64,000 bases of DNA, taken from positions 2,604,001 to 2,668,000 of the forward strand of contig NZ_CP097349.1 in NCBI RefSeq assembly GCF_023516215.1, in the 5' to 3' direction. A program made the position numbers and the translations under genes. Below, in pieces: positions 58,998 through 64,000 of this stretch (within the stretch, counting starts at the first letter, position 1; every line of letters begins with the position of its first letter). Source of the DNA: Cytobacillus pseudoceanisediminis. Lineage in GTDB: Bacteria > Bacillota > Bacilli > Bacillales > Cytobacillaceae. Under the pieces are notes generated by a model. The model did not search any database, was not told the DNA's origin, and saw only the letters and a list, made by a program, of their open reading frames with translations.

Positions 58998-60125
58998 TTA
59001 TGATTTTGCCGCTTTCTTTCTAAGTGCCTTTGGAATATAAACACAAAACGGCTCGCTTTCCATATAATCCCCTGTCATGGCAAATGCCCGTGACCTGGAT
59101 CCCCCGCATACATAACGGAACTCGCATTGTCCGCATTTCCCTTTATATTTATCAGGATTTCTGAGGTCTTTAAAAATTGGCGATTCCCTGTATATTTCAG
59201 CAAGTGGCTGTTCCCTTACATTCCCTGCTTTAACAGGCAGAAGCCCGCTAGGATAAACATCCCCAATATGTGAAATGAAAACAAATCCATTTCCGTCATT
59301 CACACCTTTAGGAGCCCTGCCTAAACCATCTATAGAACCCGTTAGCCCTTGCTGTGTAAGTGCATCGAGATATTGAATGTCCTCATTCTGAGCCTTCGCT
59401 TCCTTCATTTTTTGCTGAATGACCACTCGGCGGTAATGCTGGGCAGCTGTTGTCTTGATATCGAAAGTAACTTTTTTGCTTAAGTTATACAGCCATGTAA
59501 ATACCATCTCATGTTCAACCGGAGAAATCATATCTGTTTCCTGCCCTCTCCCTGTTGGGACGAGGAAGAACACACTCCAAAGAACACATTTGAGTTCTTC
59601 TACAACTTTAGCCATTTCCTCAAGATAATCGATATTATAACGCGAAATAACTGTATTAATCTGGACTGGAATTTCAAGCTCGTGCAAATATTTAATCCTT
59701 TCGATCGTTAAATCAAAGGAACCGGCAGTACCTCTAAAATGGTCATGGATTTCCGCTTTTGGCCCATCAAGGCTGAAAGCCCATCGAGCTAAGCCGACCT
59801 CTTTGGCTTTTTCAATAGCTTCTTTTGTTACATTCGGTGTCGCACTGGGCGTCATTGACACACGCACGCCTTTTTTTACAGCATATTCGGCAATGTCGAA
59901 TACATCCTGCCTCATTAATGGATCACCACCCGTAAAAACAAGCATAGGGTTGTTCATTTCCTTGATTTGGTCAATCAAATACTTCCCTTCATCAAAGGAA
60001 AGCTCTCGCGGATCTCTCCTGTATTGCGCTTCCGCACGGCAATGCAGACATTTTAGCTGGCATGCCCTTGTTAATTCCCATATCACAATAAAAGGGTCTT
60101 TATTAAAATCTCTATCAAATCCCAT
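58998..60125 (-). CDS. Radical SAM/SPASM domain protein (TIGR04053-like)
   Basis: 375 residues from the ATG at 60125, 8 bases after TAAGGAGG; an in-frame ATG at 60170 lacks a ribosome site. Radical SAM cluster motif CQLKCLHC in WELTRACQLKCLHCRAEAQ, glycine-rich VFTGGDPLMRQD, and a C-terminal SPASM/twitch segment CGQCEFRYVCGG...ESEPFC that would bind an auxiliary Fe-S cluster. Resembles the haem-modifying NirJ/AhbC/AhbD group and the TIGR04053 family. Substrate unknown. An Fnr-type promoter and the Moco/NO neighbours suggest an anaerobic cofactor or haem role. Confidence 0.82.
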   Translation of the reverse strand: MGFDRDFNKDPFIVIWELTRACQLKCLHCRAEAQYRRDPRELSFDEGKYLIDQIKEMNNPMLVFTGGDPLMRQDVFDIAEYAVKKGVRVSMTPSATPNVTKEAIEKAKEVGLARWAFSLDGPKAEIHDHFRGTAGSFDLTIERIKYLHELEIPVQINTVISRYNIDYLEEMAKVVEELKCVLWSVFFLVPTGRGQETDMISPVEHEMVFTWLYNLSKKVTFDIKTTAAQHYRRVVIQQKMKEAKAQNEDIQYLDALTQQGLTGSIDGLGRAPKGVNDGNGFVFISHIGDVYPSGLLPVKAGNVREQPLAEIYRESPIFKDLRNPDKYKGKCGQCEFRYVCGGSRSRAFAMTGDYMESEPFCVYIPKALRKKAAKS

Positions 60126-60193
60126 TTGAGATGCCTCCTTAACAGCCACAGGTCCTGGATGTTTCATCAACGCAATTTTGTCTTTCCATCGTT

Positions 60194-60236
60194 AGTATAG
60201 GATAATCGGCATGTTAAATAAGTGAACTACCTCACA
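60194..60236 (-). promoter_or_regulatory. Fnr-type promoter of radical SAM gene
   Basis: Dyad on the minus strand TGTGA-GGTAGT-TCACT (60236-60221), centre 60228.5; -10 TATACT (60199-60194) centred 32 bp downstream. Confidence 0.82.
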
Positions 60237-60296
60237 TACAATGCTCATTTTCAAAGAATTTACAGAGATGTGTTCAAAGGAATTAAAGCAAGGGCA

Positions 60297-60333
60297 TAAA
60301 AAAACAGCAGGAAAATAATCCTGCTGTTTTTAA
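60297..60333. terminator. Terminator after yitW
   Basis: AAAACAGCAGG/CCTGCTGTTTT stem with flanking A- and T-runs just after the yitW stop. Confidence 0.85.
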
Positions 60334-60342
60334 GATTCAATC

Positions 60343-60651
60343 TTATTGTACGCCAAGTGCAATTTTTGCATAGCGGGACATTCTGTCTTTAGACCAAGGC
60401 GGGTTCCAGACAATGTTCACTTCAGTGTCCTTTACTTCGGGAATATCAGCCAATGCTGACTTTACTTGCTCAACAATTGTTCCTGCCAAAGGACACCCCA
60501 TGGAAGTAAGAGTCATATCTACCACGGCTTTACCTTCCTCTTCCATTTTCACATCATATACTAAGCCTAAGTTCACAATATCTATCCCCAGCTCCGGGTC
60601 AACAACAAGTTCAAGTGCACCCATGATGCTGTCTTTTAAATCCTGGTCCAT
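60343..60651 (-). CDS. yitW: Metal-sulfur cluster assembly factor YitW (DUF59/MIP18 family)
   Basis: 102 residues. ELVVDPELGIDIVNLGLVYDV is the DUF59 signature, and TLTSMGCPLAG holds the conserved Cys implicated in Fe-S assembly (SufT/YitW type). Also WNPPWSKDRMSRYAKIALG. It helps Fe-S cluster maturation of client proteins. Its neighbour in B. subtilis is yitV, as here. Confidence 0.9.
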   Translation of the reverse strand: MDQDLKDSIMGALELVVDPELGIDIVNLGLVYDVKMEEEGKAVVDMTLTSMGCPLAGTIVEQVKSALADIPEVKDTEVNIVWNPPWSKDRMSRYAKIALGVQ

Positions 60652-60724
60652 TTCTGCAGCACTCCTTCATTATTTACTTTATCTATATCTTAACAAATAT
60701 TTAAATGAATTGAAAAAATGTTGG

Positions 60725-61492
60725 TTATAGATGTTCCCCAAACCATTTAACCGTTTCCAGCAGCCCTTCCCTGCTTACTTTGTGCCCCGCCTGTTCATCT
60801 GATATAAACATGAGGTTTTCAGGTGAGTCACTATATAAGGGCTGGATGGTCTCATAAAATTGGTATGTATAGGAATAAGGCACAACCGGGTCTTTTTTGC
60901 CATGCCAGAACATAAGCGGCCTTCCTCCAAGTTTTTCAGGCTGAAGACTTAGATCCCGCTCCCTTAAGGTCCCCAGCAGATCTGCTAGTTCTTCGCTTGA
61001 AAGCGGAATTTTAATATTATTCTTCTTCAATTCATCCAGCTGAAGCTGAGCAAATTTTTCATAATACGGCATACCCATAAGGCTTACTGCAGCTTTGACC
61101 CACTCATACTGGGTCAAGGCGCCCAAAGTGACTATTCCTCCCATGGAGGTGCCCACAAGCCCTATTCTTCCCTTGTCGATCAGATCTGCATCCTCATAGA
61201 CATCCCTGATTATGTTCAATTCCGCAATTGTATTTAGAACAATATCCCATAGCCTGAAATTTAAATCGCTGCCTGATAAACCTTCAGATCTTTCCCCATG
61301 AAGCAAGGTGTCTGGAAGCACCACCCTGAACCCTTTTTCAGCTAGCAGATAGGCATAATGCAGATTATGTTCTTTGGCACTCGTAAAGCCATGAACGAAA
61401 ATAATAAAAGGCAAGCGTTCCCCTTTTACTTCCTGTCTGGCCAGTTCAAGAACAGGAATTTCTTTGATATGCTTATGTTCAATAACAACCAC
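60725..61492 (-). CDS. yitV: Alpha/beta hydrolase esterase YitV
   Basis: 255 residues. FIIFVHGFTSAKEHNLHYAYLLAEKGFRVVLPD is the oxyanion-hole strand; nucleophile elbow GTSMGG (GxSxG, about residue 115); late Asp in HGKKDPVVPYS and His in EQAGHKVSREG complete the triad. Substrate unknown. Lies 73 bp upstream of yitW and divergent from yitU. Confidence 0.88.
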   Translation of the reverse strand: MVVIEHKHIKEIPVLELARQEVKGERLPFIIFVHGFTSAKEHNLHYAYLLAEKGFRVVLPDTLLHGERSEGLSGSDLNFRLWDIVLNTIAELNIIRDVYEDADLIDKGRIGLVGTSMGGIVTLGALTQYEWVKAAVSLMGMPYYEKFAQLQLDELKKNNIKIPLSSEELADLLGTLRERDLSLQPEKLGGRPLMFWHGKKDPVVPYSYTYQFYETIQPLYSDSPENLMFISDEQAGHKVSREGLLETVKWFGEHL

Positions 61493-61771
61493 AGTTCTTC
61501 CTCCTAAATCTGTTAGGGCACAAGTGAATTTTTTTACAAAATTATAATAATATTGATAACATATATGTATAAAATGATTTTGTAAAAGCTTACGCTCTTG
61601 TTTTGATGTAAATTCTTTCTATATTTTCAGTTTAACATGTAGACTTTTTTTTCCAAAACCTTTACACTTAAAAGAAAAGCGGGGCATACTTCAAGATAAG
61701 CAATTGGCTGCAGTGCGTAAACTGCAGTTAAATTCTTATAAAAAAGTGCTGAGCGCTTAGAAGGAGATCTT

Positions 61772-62590
61772 ATGGCAGAAAAACATTTAATTGCACTGGA
61801 CCTTGATGGAACATTATTAAAAGATGACAAAACCATCTCAGCTAAAACTAAAATGATTATTCAAAAGGCACGCGAACAAGGACATGAAGTGATGATTGCC
61901 ACCGGAAGGCCATTTCGCTCCAGCGAAATTTATTATCGTGAAATGGGATTGACTACGCCAATTGTCAATTTCAATGGTGCTTACATACATCATCCTAAAG
62001 ATCATAATTGGGGAGTTTATCATACACCTCTGCAAATGGACGTTGCAAAGGAAATTGTAGAAGCCGTTAATAGCTATACAGTGCATAATATTGTAGCAGA
62101 AGTTATAGATGATGTTTACCTGCATTACCATGATGAAAAGCTTCTGGATATCTTCGGTTTTGGCGATCCCAAAATTACGACTGGAGATTTACGCAATTAT
62201 CTTAATGATAATCCGACAAGCATGCTGATCCACACAGATGAAGAACATGTAAAAACAATTAGAGCCCATCTTTCCGAAGTCCATGCCGAAGTGATTGATC
62301 ACCGTCGCTGGGCGGCTCCATGGCATGTCATTGAAATCGTAAAAACAGGGCTGAATAAAGCTGTTGGCCTCCAAAAAGCAGCTGATTACTTCCAAATACC
62401 GCCTGAGCGGATCATAGCTTTCGGTGATGAAGACAATGATCTTGAAATGCTTGAATATGCAGGCTACGGGATTGCCATGGGCAATGCTATTGACCAGGTG
62501 AAAAATATTGCCAATGAAGTCACCTTAACCAACGAGGAGGATGGAATCGGAATCTATTTAAATGAATTATTAAACCTTAAAGCACTATAA
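61772..62590 (+). CDS. yitU: Cof-type HAD phosphatase YitU
   Basis: 272 residues. HAD motif I ALDLDGTLLKDD (residues 8-19), motif II ATGRPF, motif III lysine in VKTGLNKAVGLQKA and motif IV AFGDEDNDLEML. The C2-type cap (about 85-190) identifies the Cof/IIB subfamily, which acts on sugar or cofactor phosphates. B. subtilis YitU is reported to act on a riboflavin precursor phosphate. AGAAGGAG ribosome site. The 280-bp gap upstream holds divergent promoters only. Confidence 0.9.
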   Translation: MAEKHLIALDLDGTLLKDDKTISAKTKMIIQKAREQGHEVMIATGRPFRSSEIYYREMGLTTPIVNFNGAYIHHPKDHNWGVYHTPLQMDVAKEIVEAVNSYTVHNIVAEVIDDVYLHYHDEKLLDIFGFGDPKITTGDLRNYLNDNPTSMLIHTDEEHVKTIRAHLSEVHAEVIDHRRWAAPWHVIEIVKTGLNKAVGLQKAADYFQIPPERIIAFGDEDNDLEMLEYAGYGIAMGNAIDQVKNIANEVTLTNEEDGIGIYLNELLNLKAL

Positions 62591-62718
62591 GCAAATGACC
62601 AAAAGAAATTTAATGGCAACCAGTCCTTTAAATTCCCTTTTTAAATCATTCCTATAGAGCATACTAAAGGATGGAGCAGCACAATGCTGCTTTAAACTCT
62701 TTCATGGAGGGGATTCGA

Positions 62719-62871
62719 ATGGGTAAACGTAATAAATCAAAACGCTTCGTACAACAGGGTGTTGATACTGTTAGTAAGCATGATGAACGTATCCCGTACC
62801 ACATGACCTATGCAGAGGCGGAAGCCCAAAAATTAGCTAATGTGAAAGAATCATCCCTCGGAGGAATATAA
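62719..62871 (+). CDS. Small basic protein, possibly spore-related
   Basis: 50 residues from the ATG at 62719 after GGAGGGG. GKRNKSKRFVQQGVDTVSKHDERIPYHMTYAEAEAQKLANVKESSLGG: a basic head, then an acidic/alanine-rich tail. Composition recalls small acid-soluble or coat-associated Bacillus proteins, but I do not recognise the family. Two bases before the next gene, so they are probably co-expressed. Confidence 0.6.
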   Translation: MGKRNKSKRFVQQGVDTVSKHDERIPYHMTYAEAEAQKLANVKESSLGGI

Positions 62872-62873
62872 CG

Positions 62874-63059
62874 ATGGGAAACAGATTATTTCAGGAAGCC
62901 AGAAAATATGTGGAAATAGCTAAAAGTTCTGCAGGCGAAGAAACTGTTTCCCGTGCGAAAAATGCTTTAAGTTCCGCGTTTGCCAATTCCACGGCGGCTG
63001 AACAGGCACAGCTGCGGGAGATGCAGCAGGAGCTTGAGCAATATTCGCAGAATCGCTAA
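62874..63059 (+). CDS. DUF3813 family small protein
   Basis: 61 residues, predicted all-helical: GNRLFQEARKYVEIAKSSAGEETVSRAKNALSSAFANSTAAEQAQLREMQQELEQYSQNR has Ala/Glu/Gln heptads like the DUF3813 family found next to yitU. No enzyme motif. GGAGG precedes the ATG inside the end of the upstream gene. Confidence 0.7.
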   Translation: MGNRLFQEARKYVEIAKSSAGEETVSRAKNALSSAFANSTAAEQAQLREMQQELEQYSQNR

Positions 63060-63099
63060 AAGAAGCTGGCAGCCTCGATGGCTGCCAGCTTCTTTTACC
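63060..63099. terminator. Bidirectional terminator
   Basis: AAGAAGCTGGCAGCC/GGCTGCCAGCTTCTT, a 15-bp perfect stem with a short TCGAT loop and T-run, between convergent genes. Confidence 0.92.
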
Positions 63100-63850
63100 T
63101 CCTTTCCAGGATAACAGGAAAGGGATTTATAATATGTCCGTCATTATGGCTTTTTTCATATAAATGCAAAATCACTGATCCGTTTTCAGGCAATTTATCA
63201 GCAGGAATGCTTACTTTTATATTATAGTTCTCCCAGTTATTTGAAAGAGCTGATACTCCCTTTTCAGGCAGCAGTTCATTATGGCCATCTTCAACTGTAT
63301 ACCATAGCTTTCCGTTTTTTGGACGCCCTTCAATTGATACTGAATATAAGCCATTCTCTCCAGTAACCTTAACATGGCGAAAGGCAGGATTTTGTCCTGG
63401 GATATAGACAGAGGCTTCTGATTCCGCTTTGGTCTCCAGTTCTTTGCCATTTAAGTTTGATGCCAAAAGCCTGGCTTTTACAATGTACTCCCCTTCCTTT
63501 ACTCTTTTGCCATTGTGCCGATAATCCCACTGCTCTTTCCACACCTTGAATTCATCCGGTTTGACGGCAATGGTCTGTATAGCTTGTAAAAATGCTTTAC
63601 CTTCTGAAGAGGAATATACCATTTCGCCATTTTGATTTAATATATTTACTTCGTAAAATTGGGAAGTCCTAAACTCAAAGCTTAGCGGGTAATTGGCAGT
63701 ATTCCTCAGAAGCAATTCTATCTCCATTGTTTCCGTTCCTGCTTGAGGCATTACTTTAAAATCAAATGGCATTTCCTTTTTAGAAGCTTCAAAACTTTGC
63801 AAAGGCATAGTGAAGATAATCAGAGCAGCAGCAGTCAAAAGCCGAAGCAT
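63095..63850 (-). CDS. Secreted BsuPI-domain protein
   Basis: 251 residues. A signal peptide (RLLTAAALIIFTMPLQSFEA) is followed by a BsuPI (intracellular proteinase inhibitor) beta-sandwich (about 30-130: MEIELLLRNTANYPLSFEFRTSQFYEVNILNQNGE...WDYRHNG...GEYIVKARL). A second beta-rich region (about 150-250: FRHVKVTGENGLYSVSIEGRP...LHLYEKSHNDG) resembles an Ig-like domain. The classical B. subtilis Ipi is cytoplasmic and about half this length. A protease-inhibitor or envelope-binding role outside the cell is inferred only. Position matches ipi near yitT-yitU. Confidence 0.78.
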   Translation of the reverse strand: MLRLLTAAALIIFTMPLQSFEASKKEMPFDFKVMPQAGTETMEIELLLRNTANYPLSFEFRTSQFYEVNILNQNGEMVYSSSEGKAFLQAIQTIAVKPDEFKVWKEQWDYRHNGKRVKEGEYIVKARLLASNLNGKELETKAESEASVYIPGQNPAFRHVKVTGENGLYSVSIEGRPKNGKLWYTVEDGHNELLPEKGVSALSNNWENYNIKVSIPADKLPENGSVILHLYEKSHNDGHIINPFPVILERR

Positions 63851-63869
63851 CCTTCATCCCTCCATTCAT

Positions 63870-64000
63870 TTAATCCCTGCGGAAGAAACCATAAACACCA
63901 GCGGTTTGGACAATATTTGTAAAGGCATTCGGATCTACTTCTTTAATAATTCTTTCAAGGTCGAATAACTCATAACGGGTGATGACAATCATCATCATTT
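63870..64000 (-). CDS. yitT: YitT family membrane protein, C-terminal fragment
   Basis: Runs off the right edge. The visible 43 residues (MMMIVITRYELFDLERIIKEVDPNAFTNIVQTAGVYGFFRRD) are the end of the cytoplasmic DUF2179 domain of YitT-type transporters, preceded in the full protein by six TMs outside the window. Synteny with yitU supports the name. Confidence 0.82.
   Translation of the reverse strand, partial: MMMIVITRYELFDLERIIKEVDPNAFTNIVQTAGVYGFFRRD

Overview
The window is chromosomal DNA of a low-GC Gram-positive spore former of the Bacillaceae (Bacillus sensu lato, but not B. subtilis). The evidence is gene order. Read right to left, it follows the B. subtilis yitT-yitU-yitV-yitW ... 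argCJBD-carAB-argF ... yjzC-yjzD-yjaU-yjaV-med-comZ-fabHA-fabF-yjaZ-appDFABC-yjbA-trpS-oppABCDF ... yjbC-spx-mecA-coiA-pepF-yjbH/yjbI-yjbJ-yjbK-yjbL-yjbM-yjbN-yjbO-prpE segment. It differs by extra genes: clpB, uppP, a NERD-domain gene, and an anaerobic/molybdenum-cofactor block between argC and yitW. No rRNA, tRNA, prophage, IS element or CRISPR array was seen.

Layout. 0-5.2 kb: Ap4A hydrolase, pseudouridine synthase, NAD kinase, small alarmone synthetase and the YjbJ-L genes. 5.6-15.1 kb: truncated haemoglobin and SpxH, PepF, CoiA, MecA, Spx, YjbC and a putative glycoside hydrolase, which together form the Spx/ClpP proteolysis and competence neighbourhood. 15.5-30.2 kb: two oligopeptide ABC transporter operons (opp order ABCDF, app order DFABC) flanking trpS, which has a tryptophan T-box leader. 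30.3-38.9 kb: fatty-acid initiation and elongation (fabH, fabF) under a FapR site, a NERD protein, a remarkable phased tandem repeat, and comZ/med/yjaV/yjaU. 39-43 kb: clpB with a perfect CtsR operator, and uppP. 43.4-52.8 kb: the arginine operon. 53-60.2 kb: a YwiC-like membrane protein, mobB, moeA, an iron-sulfur repair protein (RIC/ScdA), moaA, an Fnr regulator and a radical SAM/SPASM enzyme. 60.3-64 kb: yitW, yitV, yitU, two small proteins, a secreted BsuPI-domain protein and the end of yitT.

How it fits together. Four promoters in the 53-60 kb block (ywiC, moeA-mobB, ric, radical SAM) carry an Fnr-type dyad (TGTGA-N6-TCACA-like). In every case its centre lies exactly 32 bp upstream of the -10 centre, the class-II (-41.5) geometry. 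This makes the block a local anaerobic/nitrate-NO regulon. The fnr gene inside it lacks roughly 26 bp.

Sequence quality. Fourteen genes, several of them housekeeping genes (fabF, argD, moaA, clpB, oppD/F), contain 19 frameshifts. Each is repaired by adding one base to a homopolymer. This looks like systematic homopolymer under-calling rather than gene decay. Those genes are given with full repaired extents.
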